Shown here: one piece after another, positions 15,461 through 26,700 of the stretch
Layout: every line of letters starts with the position of its first letter
How positions within the stretch are numbered: the stretch's first letter is position 1
Source: Sambucus nigra
Taxonomy: Eukaryota > Streptophyta > Magnoliopsida > Dipsacales > Adoxaceae
Assembly: GCA_949130495.1 (NCBI GenBank)
Contig: OX422216.1
Coordinates: 102,555,967 to 102,619,966, forward strand
Length of the DNA stretch: 64,000 nucleotides
Direction of reading: 5' to 3'
Translations under genes and position numbers: made by a program
The notes under the pieces: generated by a model
Told to the model about the DNA's origin: nothing
Database searches by the model: none
What the model saw: only the letters and a program-made list of their open reading frames with translations

Positions 15461-16605
15461 GAACGAGCCCCCAAACAACCCCGTAGGAGGTACGAACACC
15501 ACGCACGGGACCAATGCAACTTGTTGGAACTGACCGCGTAGTCCCGGGTCCCCCGGTTTGAGAGTATGACGATAATTTGCAAAAATCACACTTAGACTTG
15601 AAAACAGGTCGTTAAAGGGTGAAAACTCAAACCAGCCCCCAAACGTCCCCATAGGAGGCACGAACACCTCGCACGGGACCAATGTAACTTGTAGGAACTG
15701 ATCGCGTAGTCACGGGTCTCCCGGTTTGAGAGTATGACGGTAATTTGCAAAAATCACACTTAGACTTGAAAACATGCCGTTAAAGGGTGAAAAGTCAAAC
15801 CAGTACCGAAACGACTCCGTAGAAGACACGAACACCTCGCATGGGACCAATGTAACTTTTAGGAAGTGACCGCGTAGTCCCGGATCTCCCGATTTGAGAG
15901 TATGACGATAATTTGCAAAAATCACACTTAGACTTGAAAACAGCCCGTTAAAGGGTGAAAGCTCAAACCAGCCCGTAAACGTCCCCATAGGAGGCACGAA
16001 CACCTCGCACGTGACCAATGTAACTTGTAGGAACTGACCGCGTAGTCCCGGGTCTGCCGATTTGAGAGTACGACGATAATTTGCAAAAATACACTTAGAT
16101 TTGAAAACAGGCCGTTAAAGGATGAAAACCCAAACCAGCCTCGAAACGACCTGGTGGGAGGCACAAACACCTCGCACGGGACCAATGTAACTTGTAGGAA
16201 CTGACCCCGTAGTACCGGGTCTCCCGGTTCTAGAGTCTGACGATAATTTGCAAAAATACACTTAGACTTGAAAACAGGCCGTTAAAGGATGAAAACCCAA
16301 ACCAGCCTCGAAACGACCCGGTGGGAGGCACGAACACCTCGCACGGGACCAATGTAACTTGTAGGAACTGACCGCGTAGTCCCGGGTCTCGCATTTTGAG
16401 AGTATGACGATAATTTGCCAAAATCACACTTAGACTTGAAAACAGGCCGTTAAAGCGTGAAAACTCAAACCAGTCCTCAAACGACCCCGTAGAAGGCACG
16501 AACACCTCGTACGGGACCAATGTAACTTGTAGGAACTGATCGCGTAGTCCCGGGTCTCCCGTTTTGAGAGTATGATGATAATTTGTCAAAATCACACTTA
16601 GACTT

Positions 16606-16619
16606 GAAAACAGGCCGTT
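16606..16619. repeat. Target-site duplication of LINE fragment 1
   Basis: GAAAACAGGCCGTT occurs at 16,606-16,619 and again at 17,156-17,169, flanking the insert exactly. The last two T residues of the left copy merge with the T tract (the poly(A) tail read on the opposite strand), so the edge is uncertain by 2 bp. Removing the insert and one copy restores a normal monomer. Confidence 0.93.
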
Positions 16620-16700
16620 TTTTTTTTGGGAAAAATTATGTATATTAGATATCAGGAAAGCAATTTACAAACAATAAACAAGGGGGAACCACAGTCCTAG

Positions 16701-16716
16701 GGGCATACCCCAAAGG
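16701..16716 (-). other. Conserved LINE 3'-UTR motif, copy 1
   Basis: On the element's sense strand this reads CCTTTGGGGTATGCCC, with a near-palindromic GGGGTATGCCCC core. It lies 73 bp before the poly(A) tail. The same motif is found at similar distance in the complete LINE (27,478-27,493) and, as GGGGTATACCCC, in the LINE at 37,168-39,309. Confidence 0.7.
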
Positions 16717-16746
16717 ACACAAACTACCAAACACAAAACAAATCAA

Positions 16747-17155
16747 CTAAGATAACACCGATTCGGGGATGTCCCAGTTCATACATGCCATCCAGTTGGT
16801 GAAGCTTCTCCTATTGTTCTTCCACTTAGAGGCCCTCGCACAAACCATGGCAATAATATCTCTGACAATCATCTCACAATCCTTGGCCCTTCCTTGGAAA
16901 AATCTCGCATTCCTCTCCAACCAAAGACAATAGATAGTGGTGGAAAAGGAAATACACCTAAGTCTATTATAGAAGCTCTTGCCCACATATTCGGAATTAG
17001 CAAACCCCAGCTCGTCCTCCCAGTTAAGTGCCTCTCTGTCCTCCTGGTTCTTAAATCTGACCTCGCGCCAAACCTCTTTGGCAATTTTACACTCTAAAAA
17101 CAAGTGTTCCCGGTTCTCCACCTCCTCGTCACAAGTACAACACAAGTTACTGTTG
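16747..17155 (-). pseudogene. LINE ORF2 C-terminal remnant (zf-RVT domain), copy 1
   Basis: Only about the last 136 residues of an L1 ORF2 protein remain. They contain the zinc-finger-like pattern C-x2-C-x8-H-x4-C (from LCCTCDEE to HLFLEC), the downstream IYCLWLERNARFF segment and the terminal NWMACMNWDIPE motif, and then a stop at 16,747. This region follows reverse transcriptase in plant L1 proteins. Endonuclease and RT domains are absent, so the piece has no enzymatic capacity. The reading frame happens to stay open into the adjoining satellite as far as an ATG at 17,280, giving a chimeric 177-codon frame. I regard it as a dead fragment. Confidence 0.9.
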
Positions 17156-18837
17156 GAAAACAGGCCGTTAAATGGTGAAAACTCAAACCAGCCCCCAAAC
17201 GATCCCGTAGGAGGCACGAACACCTCGCACGGGACCAATGTAACTTGTAGGAACTGACCGCGTAGTCCCGGGTCTGCCAATTTGAGAGTATGACGATAAT
17301 TTGCAAAAATACACTTAGATTTGAAAACAGGCCGTTAAAGGATGAAAACCCAAACCAGCCTCGAAACGACCCGGTGGGAGGCACGAACACCTCGCACGGG
17401 ACCAATGTAACTTGTAGGAACTGACTGCGTAGTCCCGGGTCTGCCGATTTGAGAGTATGACGATAATTTGCAAAAATGCACTTAGATTTGAAAAAAGGCC
17501 GTTAAAGGATGAAAACCCAAACCAGCCTCGAAACGACCCGGTGGGAGGCACGAACACCTGGCACGGGACCAATGTAACTTGTAGGAATGGACCGCGTAGT
17601 CCCGGATCTCCCGGTTCTAGAGCATGACGATAATTTACAAAAATACACTTAGACTTGAAAACAGGCCATTAAAGGATGAAAACCCAAACCAGCCTCGAAA
17701 CGACCCGGTGGGAGGCACGAACACCTCGTACGGGACCAATGTAACTTGTAGGAACTGACCGCGTAGTCCCGGGTCTCCCGGTTTGAGTGTATGACGATAA
17801 TTTGCAAAAATCACCTCTTAGACTTGAAAACATGCCGTTAAAGGGTGAAAACACAAACCAGTCCCCAAACGACCCCGTAGAAGGCAAGAACACCTCGCAC
17901 GGGACAAATGTAACTTGTAGGAACATACCGCGTAGTCCCGGATCTCCCGGTTTTAGAGTATGACGATAATTTGCAAAAATCACACTTAGACTTGAAAACA
18001 GGCCGTTAAAGGGTGAAAACTCAAACCAGAACCCAAACAACCCCGTAGAAGGCACGAACTTGTAGGAACTGACCGCGTACCCCCGGGTCTGCCGGTTTGA
18101 GAGTATGACGATAATTTGAAAAAATCACACTTAGACTTGAAAACAGGCCGTTAAAGGGTGAAAACCCAAACCAGCCTCGAAATGACCCCGTAAGAGGCAC
18201 GAACACCTCGCACGGGACCAATGTAACTTGTAGGAACTGACCGCGTATTCCCGGGTATCCCGGTTTGAGAGTATGACGATGATTTGCAAAAATCACACTT
18301 AGACTTGGAAACAGGCCGTTAAAGGGTGAAAACTCAAACCAGCCACCAAACGACACCATAGGAGGTACGAACACCTCGCACGGGACCAATGTAACTTGTA
18401 GGAACTGACCGCGTAGTCCCAGTTCTCCCGATTTGAGAGCATGACGATAATTTGCAAAAATCACCCTTAGACTTGAAAACAGGTCGTTAAAGGGTGAAAA
18501 CTCAAACCAGCCCCTAAACGACCCCGTAGGAGGCACGAACACCTCGCCGGGACCAATGTAACTTGTAGGAACTGACCGCATAGTGCCGGGTCTCCCGATT
18601 TGAGAGTATGACTAAAATTTGCAAATTCACACTTAGACTTGAAAATAGGCCGTTAAAGGGTGAAAACCCGAACCAGCCCCCAAACGACCCCGTAGGAGGC
18701 AGGAACACCTCGCACGGGACCAATGTAACTTGTAGGAACTGACCGCGTAGTCCCGGGTCTCCCGGTTTGAGAGTACGACGATAATTTGCAAAAATCACAC
18801 TTAGACTTGAAAACATGCCGTTAAAGGGTGAAAACAA

Positions 18838-21664
18838 GAACGAGCCCCCAAACAACCCCGTAGGAGGTACGAACACCACGCACGGGACCAATGCAACTTG
18901 TTGGAACTGACCGCGTAGTCCCGGGTCCCCCGGTTTGAGAGTATGACGATAATTTGCAAAAATCACACTTAGACTTGAAAACAGGTCGTTAAAGGGTGAA
19001 AACTCAAACCAGCCCCCAAACGTCCCCATAGGAGGCACGAACACCTCGCACGGGACCAATGTAACTTGTAGGAACTGATCGCGTAGTCACGGGTCTCCCG
19101 GTTTGAGAGTATGACGGTAATTTGCAAAAAAAACACTTAGACTTGAAAACATGCCGTTAAAGGGTGAAAAGTCAAACCAGTACCGAAACGACTCCGTAGA
19201 AGACACGAACACCTCGCATGGGACCAATGTAACTTTTAGGAAGTGACCGCGTAGTCCCGGATCTCCCGATTTGAGAGTATGACGATAATTTGCAAAAATC
19301 ACACTTAGATTTGAAAACAGCCCGTTAAAGGGTGAAAACTCAAACCAGCCCGTAAACGTCCCCATAGGAGGCACGAACACCTTGCACGTGACCAATGTAA
19401 CTTGTAGGAACTGACCGCGTAGTCCCGGGTCTGCCGATTTGAGAGTATGACGATAATTTGCAAAAATACACTTAGATTTGAAAACAGGCCGTTAAAGGAT
19501 GAAAACCCAAACCAGCCTCGAAACGACCCGGTGGGAGGCACGAACACCTCGCACGGGACCAATGTAACTTGTAGGAACTGACCTCGTAGTACCGGGTCTC
19601 CCGGTTCTAGATTCTGACGATAATTTGCAAAAATACACTTAGACTTGAAAACAGGCCGTTAAAGGATGAAAACCCAAACCAGCCTCGAAACGACCCGGTG
19701 GGAGGCACGAACACCTCGCACGGGACCAATGTAACTTGTAGGAACTGACCGCGTAGTCCCGGGTCTCGCATTTTGAGAGTATGACGATAATTTGCCAAAA
19801 TCACACTTAGACTTGAAAACAGGCCGTTAAAGCGTGAAAACTCAAACCAGTCCTCAAACGACCCCGTAGAAGGCACGAACACCTCGTACGGGACCAATGT
19901 AACTTGTAGGAACTGATCGCGTAGTCCCGGGTCTCCCGTTTTGAGAGTATGATGATAATTTGTCAAAATCACACTTAGACTTGAAAACAGGCCGTTAAAT
20001 GGTGAAAACTCAAACCAGCCCCCAAACGATCCCGTAGGAGGCACGAACACCTCGCACGGGACCAATGTAACTTGTAGGAACTGACCGCGTAGTCCCGGGT
20101 CTGCCGATTTGAGAGTATGACGATAATTTGCAAAAATACACTTAGATTTGAAAACAGGCCGTTAAAGGATGAAAACCCAAACCAGCCTCGAAACGACCGG
20201 GTGGGAGGCACGAACACCTCGCACGGGACCAATGTAACTTGTAGGAACTGACTGCGTAGTCCCGGGTCTGCCGATTTGAGAGTATGACGATAATTTGCAA
20301 AAATGCACTTAGATTTGAAAAAAGGCCGTTAAAGGATGAAAACCCAAACCAGCCTCGAAACGACCCGGTGGGAGGCACGAACACCTGGCACGGGACCAAT
20401 GTAACTTGTAGGAATGGACCGCGTAGTCCCGGATCTCCCGGTTCTAGAGCATGGCGATAATTTACAAAAATACACTTAGACTTGAAAACAGGCCATTAAA
20501 GGATGAAAACCCAAACCAGCCTCGAAACGACCCGGTGGGAGGCACGAACACCTCGTACGGGACCAATGTAACTTGTAGGAACTGACCGCGTAGTCCCGGG
20601 TCTCCCGGTTTGAGTGTATGACGATAATTTGCAAAAATCACCTCTTAGACTTGAAAACATGCCGTTAAAGGGTGAAAACACAAACCAGTCCCCAAACGAC
20701 CCCGTAGAAGGCAAGAACACCTCGCACGGGACAAATGTAACTTGTAGGAACATACCGCGTAGTCCCGGATCTCCCGGTTTTAGAGTATGACGATAATTTG
20801 CAAAAATCACACTTAGACTTGAAAACAGGCCGTTAGAGGGTGAAAACTCAAACCAGAACCCAAACAACCCCGTAGAAGGCACGAACTTGTAGGAACTGAC
20901 CGCGTACCCCCGGGTCTGCCGGTTTGAGAGTATGACGATAATTTGAAAAAATCACACTTAGACTTGAAAACAGGCCGTTAAAGGGTGAAAACCCAAACCA
21001 GCCTCGAAATGACCCCGTAAGAGGCACGAACACCTCGCACGGGACCAATGTAACTTGTAGGAACTGACCTCGTATTCCCGGGTATCCCGGTTTGAGAGTA
21101 TGACGATGATTTGCAAAAATCACACTTAGACTTGGAAACAGGCCGTTAAAGGGTGAAAACTCAAACCAGCCACCAAACGACACCATAGGAGGTACGAACA
21201 CCTCGCACGGGACCAATGTAACTTGTAGGAACTGACCGCGTAGTCCCAGTTCTCCCGATTTGAGAGCATGACGATAATTTGCAAAAATCACCCTTAGACT
21301 TGAAAACAGGTCGTTAAAGGGTGAAAACTCAAACCAGCCATTAAACGACCCCGTAGGAGGCACGAACACCTCGCCGGGACCAATGTAACTTGTAGGAACT
21401 GACCGCGTAGTCCCGGGTCTCCCGATTTGAGAGTATGACTATAATTTGCAAATTCACACTTAGACTTGAAAATAGGCCGTTAAAGGGTGAAAACTCGAAC
21501 CAGCCCCCAAACGACCCCGTAGGAGGCAGGAACACCTCGCACGGGACCAATGTAACTTGTAGGAACTGACCGCGTAGTCCCGGGTCTCCCGGTTTGAGAG
21601 TACGACGATAATTTGCAAAAATCACACTTAGACTTGAAAACATGCCGTTAAAGGGTGAAAACAA
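18838..21664. repeat. 17-mer HOR unit 6 (2,827 bp, basic length)
   Basis: Basic-length unit lying between the two units that carry the same LINE fragment. Units 5 and 6 together form a period of about 6,205 bp that was duplicated to produce unit 7. Confidence 0.83.
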
Positions 21665-21986
21665 GAACGAGCCCCCAAACAACCCCGTAGGAGGTACGAA
21701 CACCACGCACGGGACCAATGCAACTTGTTGGAACTGACCGCGTAGTCCCGGGTCCCCCGGTTTGAGAGTATGACGATAATTTGCAAAAATCACACTTAGA
21801 CTTGAAAACAGGTCGTTAAAGGGTGAAAACTCAAACCAGCCCCCAAACGTCCCCATAGGAGGCACGAACACCTCGCACGGGACCAAATGTAACTTGTAGG
21901 AACTGATCGCGTAGTCACGGGTCTCCCGGTTTGAGAGTATGACGGTAATTTGCAAAAATCACACTTAGACTTGAAAACATGCCGTT

Positions 21987-22003
21987 AAAGGGTGAAAAGT
22001 CAA
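21987..22003. repeat. Target-site duplication of the complete LINE
   Basis: AAAGGGTGAAAAGTCAA at 21,987-22,003 is repeated at 27,583-27,599, directly after the poly(A) tail. The first three A residues of the right copy cannot be told apart from the tail, so the TSD is 14-17 bp. Joining across the insert rebuilds the normal monomer found at 15,786 and 19,160. Confidence 0.93.
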
Positions 22004-22143
22004 CTTCAACTTCATGCAAAAACAATTTTGAAAAAAAAATGCTCCCGCTTCTCTCTAAAAAACCTTCAACCAAACACAACCCTAAAACGACCACCGCCTT
22101 ACCCTACCAATCTACCTCCGGCCACCTTAACCTATAGGCTACC
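22004..22143 (+). promoter_or_regulatory. LINE 5' leader (putative internal promoter region)
   Basis: 140 bp between the TSD and the ORF1 start. It is A/C-rich, with an A tract near 22,031 and CT-rich stretches, and holds no ORF. L1 elements are usually transcribed from an internal promoter in the 5' UTR, so this is where one would lie. I see no specific promoter motif that proves it. The leader is short, and a slight 5' truncation cannot be excluded. Confidence 0.4.
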
Positions 22144-23790
22144 ATGAACAAACTACCTCCGGCCATTCGTGGTGGGTGGGCTCGCAACCCTACCCCTTCC
22201 CAAACGTCCTCGCACACGGATGGGAACTCCCAGAGGCGTTCCCCCCCTATGGAAGTTGCTAGATTTGTTCCATTTGATGCAGTGAGATTTCCCTCCAATC
22301 AAGACAGCGGCCTGGGAATGGAGTCTGGTCCGATTGAAATTCAAGATTCAATTGACAAGGATGAAAATGAAGAGGGACAAATTGTTGCCTTAGAAGATAT
22401 GATTCAGGACTCTAAGATTGTAGAGATGTACAAGGAATTCATGAAGCATAAAGGGTTCTCGTATGAGGATGTTCTGCAACATGGTAGAGCCATTAACGAA
22501 AGCAAGGATTCCCCCAATAATGGGGATGGAGATATGAGAGGGGTAAGGCAAGAAGCAGGGGATTGTAATGGTAGTGGACCTATTCCTTGCTCCACCAAGA
22601 ACGCAGCTGTGGAGAAATCTTGGAAGGATGTTGTTGCCATTAAAAGATGCCCCAAGCTTCGACTCACATATCATCCCCTCTCTATTTCTGATAACAGGAT
22701 CATAGTGGCCCCTCCAGTGGAGATAGCAGCAAATGGTTATGCTAAATGGGAGAATAGCATGGTGGGATGCTTTCTGGGAAGGAAATTACCTTACACCTTA
22801 GTTTGCAATATAGCACATAAGTTATGGAACAAGTTTGGCCTCAAACAGGTTGTGGGTCACAACAATGGTTTCTATTTCTTTATGTTTGATAATGCTAATA
22901 TGAGGGATGAGGTTATTGACAATGGCCCTTGGCATTTTGTGGGGAACCCTATTATCATCCAAAAATGGGCTCCAAACTTCTCTTTCAGCAAAGACACCAC
23001 TTCTGTGATTCCTGTTTGGGTCAAATTTCATGACATTCCTGTCCAGTTATGGACAGAGGAGGGGCTGAGCTATGTGGCTAGCTCAGTTGGAATTCCAATG
23101 TATGCTGATACTATAACTGAAGGAATGCAGAAAATCAGTTTTGCTAGGATATGTGTTGAGTTAAAAGTCATGGGAGAATACCCAAGGACCATTGATATTA
23201 AAATGGAGGATGGGTCCATTGCTGTGGTTGCAGTTGAGTACCAAGAAAAACCTCCATCGTGTATCAAATGTGGCATTTTTGGTCATGATCTCCTCAATTG
23301 TCAGAAGGCCAAGAAGGCATGGGTGGCAACTAACAACAAAGAGATGATGTTTCCTTTCAAAAGTCAGACTGAGATTCAGAAGGCCTTAGAAGAGGAATGG
23401 ACCCAAGTGCAATACACTACCAAGAAGAATCATAATGATAAGAGGGAAACAAAACCATTAGAAGTTCAGGCCGAGGTAGGGATCAATCTAGTGCCTACTG
23501 CCAGGAATGATCCTGTAGCAGGGCAGCCTGAGGTAGTTACTAAGCCAGTGCTAGAAGAAGGGGATAAGAGCATAAATTCCCCTAATCCATTTGTTATTTT
23601 GGAGACTGAGAATGAAGATCCTCTAATGTCCACTCCTGCACCAGCTGGCTTGGTTCTTAAGATTAAGGCAGTTGATGAACTTGACAAGGGGCTGGAAAGG
23701 GGAGGTGACAAAGGTGGAGGCAATGAGTTACCTGGGAGTAACAAGAAAGGGAAGAAGAAATCAGGCAACAAAGTTAAGAAGTTTCGATGA
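22144..23790 (+). CDS. LINE ORF1: gag-like nucleic-acid-binding protein
   Basis: 548-residue ORF1 protein of the complete L1. By analogy with plant L1 elements it would bind the element RNA and act as chaperone in the ribonucleoprotein. An acidic, low-complexity N-terminal third is followed by a DUF4283-like region (about residues 160-365, with WKDVVAIKR near its start and the DNGPWHFVGNPIIIQKW stretch typical of this domain). Then comes one CCHC zinc knuckle, C-x2-C-x4-H-x4-C, at residues 373-386 (Cys373, Cys376, His381, Cys386). The C terminus is Lys-rich and ends KKKSGNKVKKFR. The start is the first ATG after the leader, and the frame is intact throughout. The stop overlaps the ORF2 start by 4 bp in an ATGA. 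Domain names come from sequence feel and family knowledge, not a search. Confidence 0.92.
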   Translation: MNKLPPAIRGGWARNPTPSQTSSHTDGNSQRRSPPMEVARFVPFDAVRFPSNQDSGLGMESGPIEIQDSIDKDENEEGQIVALEDMIQDSKIVEMYKEFMKHKGFSYEDVLQHGRAINESKDSPNNGDGDMRGVRQEAGDCNGSGPIPCSTKNAAVEKSWKDVVAIKRCPKLRLTYHPLSISDNRIIVAPPVEIAANGYAKWENSMVGCFLGRKLPYTLVCNIAHKLWNKFGLKQVVGHNNGFYFFMFDNANMRDEVIDNGPWHFVGNPIIIQKWAPNFSFSKDTTSVIPVWVKFHDIPVQLWTEEGLSYVASSVGIPMYADTITEGMQKISFARICVELKVMGEYPRTIDIKMEDGSIAVVAVEYQEKPPSCIKCGIFGHDLLNCQKAKKAWVATNNKEMMFPFKSQTEIQKALEEEWTQVQYTTKKNHNDKRETKPLEVQAEVGINLVPTARNDPVAGQPEVVTKPVLEEGDKSINSPNPFVILETENEDPLMSTPAPAGLVLKIKAVDELDKGLERGGDKGGGNELPGSNKKGKKKSGNKVKKFR

Positions 23791-26700
23791 CCAGAATGGG
23801 TACATGGAATATAAGGGGCCTTAATGCTCCCCACAAGCAGGTGGAAGTGGTTAAACTAATCAAGGATAATAGATTAGACCTTATCAGTCTTGTGGAAACT
23901 AAGATTAGAAGGAACTATATGGAGACTATTAAAAGTTCTTGCTTCTATCATTGGGAGTATGTCCATAATTGCCCCACGGATGGGGGTGTGGCCAGAGTGA
24001 TTGTGGGCTGGAACCCAAATATTCTGAAGATTGAGGTGATCTACACTCATAGACAGGCCCTGTTCTGCCTTGTAAATATCATTGGTACCAGCTACTCCTT
24101 CCATGCTACCTTCATATATGGGGAAAACCTTCCTGAGCAGAGGAGATGCCTTTGGACTTTCCTTAGAGAGAATAATTTGGTGGTTAATGATGGTCCTTGG
24201 ATTCTAATGGGGGATTTTAATGTGGTCAGATGCCAGGAGGAAAAAGTGGGAGTTTTGGGTATTGACAGAGCTGCTGCTGAGGAGTTTAATGATTGTTTGA
24301 ATGAGCTAAATGCGGATGATATGGTCAATAGTGGGTTATGGTTCACCTGGAATAGGAATCAGAGGGGTGAAAATAATGTTCAATCGAGGATTGATAGAGT
24401 CATACACAATGATAGGTGGGCTGCTCTCTTCCCTAATTCTCAAGCTATTACCCTTCCTTGTGGAATTTCGGACCACAGTCCCATTATCACCAATTTGGAT
24501 AACACTATTATTTGGAGTCCTAAGCCTTTCAAGTTCTTCAACTTCTGGATGAATCACGATGAGTTTATGCCTACTATCATTGAAGCTTGGGATATTGAAG
24601 TGGATGGGAACCCAATGCAGAAGCTCTTCAAGAAGCTGAATAGAGTCAAGGCCTCTTTGAAGCACTTTAATAGGAAGTTCTTTAACAAGATTTCAGCAAT
24701 GGTTGCTGATTCCAAGTCTAAGCTTGATGCTATCCAAAGTGATCTGGACAGAGATGGTGCTAATAGGGAGAAGCAGGATGCTGCTAAGGCGATGAGAACC
24801 AAATATGCTAAGCTTAGGAATGAGGAGGAGTCATTCCTTAGACAGAAGGCTAGAGTTAAGTGGCTGCAGCTGGGAGACCAAAATAATACATTCTTTCATA
24901 AGAAGGTAAATCAAAATGTGGCTAGAAGGAAAATTTTGAGCATTGAGGATGATCATGGTGTGAGAATTGAAGGGAAAGAGCAGGTGGCTGGAGAAGCTGT
25001 GAAATTTTTTGGGAACCTGTTAGGGAATAGGTCGCGATGTATTGATGCTAACACTGTTTTGGGGGAGGTGATTAAGAATAAACTTACCTCTACTCAAGCT
25101 GAGTTAATGGAGAAAGAGGTCACTCATGATGAAATCAAAGAGGCAATGTTTGGAATAGGGTCTGACAAGGCCCCTGGCCCGGATGGCTTTAACAGTTATT
25201 TCTTTAAAATGAATTGGCAGCTTGTTGGGGAAGAGGTGTGTGAGGCTATTAAATTCTTCTTCGATAATGGGAGTTTCTTCAACCAGTGGAACTGTACCAG
25301 CCTGGCTTTGATTCCTAAGGTTGCTGCCCCTAGAAGTATGAGGGATTTCAGACCCATAGCGTGCTGCAACACCTTGTACAAGTGCATCTCCAAAGTTATC
25401 ACTCGCAGGCTTAAGAAGATGATGCCAGACCTCATTAGTAATAATCAGGCTGCCTTTGTTGAAGGCAGATCCATTGCTGATAACATCCTGCTTTTACAAG
25501 GGTTAATGAGAAATTATCATAGGGACTCTAACCCTCCTAGATGTGCAATTAAGATAGATATTCTTAAAGCCTATGATACTGTGAGCTGGGACTTCCTGAT
25601 GCAGCTATTGACTCATGTTGGCTTCCCCCCCAAAGTCATTGGGTGGATCTCCAAGTGTGTGACTACTACCAGGTTCTCCATTAGTCTGAATGGGGAGCTG
25701 AAAGGGTTTTTTCATGGGAAAAGAGGGCTCAGGCAGGGAGACCCTCTCTCTCCATATCTTTTCCTGCTGGTGATGGAGGCTTTCTCAGGGATTATTTCTA
25801 AAGCTGCTGAATCTGACCTGTTCAGTTATCACCCTAGGTGCAAGGAGATGGCCCTTACCCACCTTAGTTTTGCTGATGATCTCATAGTTTTTGCTGGTGG
25901 GGACAGGGTGTCTTGCAGCATTGTGAAGGAGGCCATATCTAATTTTAGCTCTTTAACAGGGCTTATGGTCAACATGGAGAAAAGCAGCCTCTTCACAGCA
26001 GGGGTTAATGGGGATGGGATTCAGGAGATCTCCTCTATTCTGGGAATACAGCACAGCTCCCCTCCTTTCAAATATCTGGGGGTTCCTCTCATCACAACTA
26101 GGTTGAAGAAGGAGGATTGCTCTCACTTGGTGGAAAGGATAACTATGAGAACCAGATGTTGGACTAATAAATTCCTGAGTTTTGCTGGTAGGCTCCTCCT
26201 TGTGAAGACTGTGATTTTCAGCATCCAAGTGTATTGGGCAAGCATTTTTATCCTTCCCAAGAGCATCATTAAAAAAATTGAGCAGATTATGAGGAATTAC
26301 TTATGGAAAGGGGATGAGGCTAATAGCAAAGGGGTAAAAGTTGCTTGGAAGGATATTTGTGTATCTCTGGATGAGGGGGGGCTAAATATCAAGTGTCTAG
26401 AGACATGGAACAGAGCAGCTATGGCTAAGCACTTGTGGAATCTTTGCAGTAAGAAGGACAGCCTATGGATCAAATGGTGCAACATTTATAAGATCAAAGG
26501 AAGGAGCATCTGGGCTCTGAGTATCCCAAATGATTCATCATGGAGCTGGAGGAAAATCCTCAAGAGCAGAGAGAAGTTTAGAAGCAAAATTAAGACCATC
26601 ATTGGGAATGGTAATCTTGCTTTTATGTGGTTTGATAATTGGCACCCTAATGGCCCGCTGCACCCCTTATATGGGGGAAACATTGTGTATGACTCTGCTA

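Larger units (their letters stand above)
16620..17155 (-). mobile_element. 5'-truncated L1-type LINE, copy 1 (536 bp)
   Basis: Non-LTR retrotransposon tail in minus orientation. The T tract at 16,618-16,627 is the poly(A) tail. Next to it lie a 3' untranslated region and then the C-terminal part of ORF2. The element is cut off inside the zf-RVT region at 17,155, directly against satellite. A 14-bp TSD brackets it. Strong 5' truncation with a poly(A) tail and TSD is the hallmark of target-primed reverse transcription. The copy at 28,421-28,956 shares the same TSD, truncation point and surrounding satellite, so it is a segmental copy and not a second insertion. Confidence 0.95.
15461..18837. 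repeat. 17-mer HOR unit 5 carrying a LINE fragment (3,377 bp)
   Basis: Basic unit (2,827 bp) plus 550 bp, which is the 536-bp LINE fragment at 16,620-17,155 plus its 14-bp target-site duplication. A private base change, GAAAGCTCAA near 15,957 where other units have GAAAACTCAA, is shared with unit 7 near 27,758. That links the two units by duplication. Confidence 0.85.

Noticed and set aside
16894..17257. Plus-strand open frames (67 and 92 codons) over the LINE fragment, and their copies at 28,695-29,058.
   Set aside because: They are antisense shadows of the zf-RVT remnant. The second runs into satellite. No independent coding evidence.
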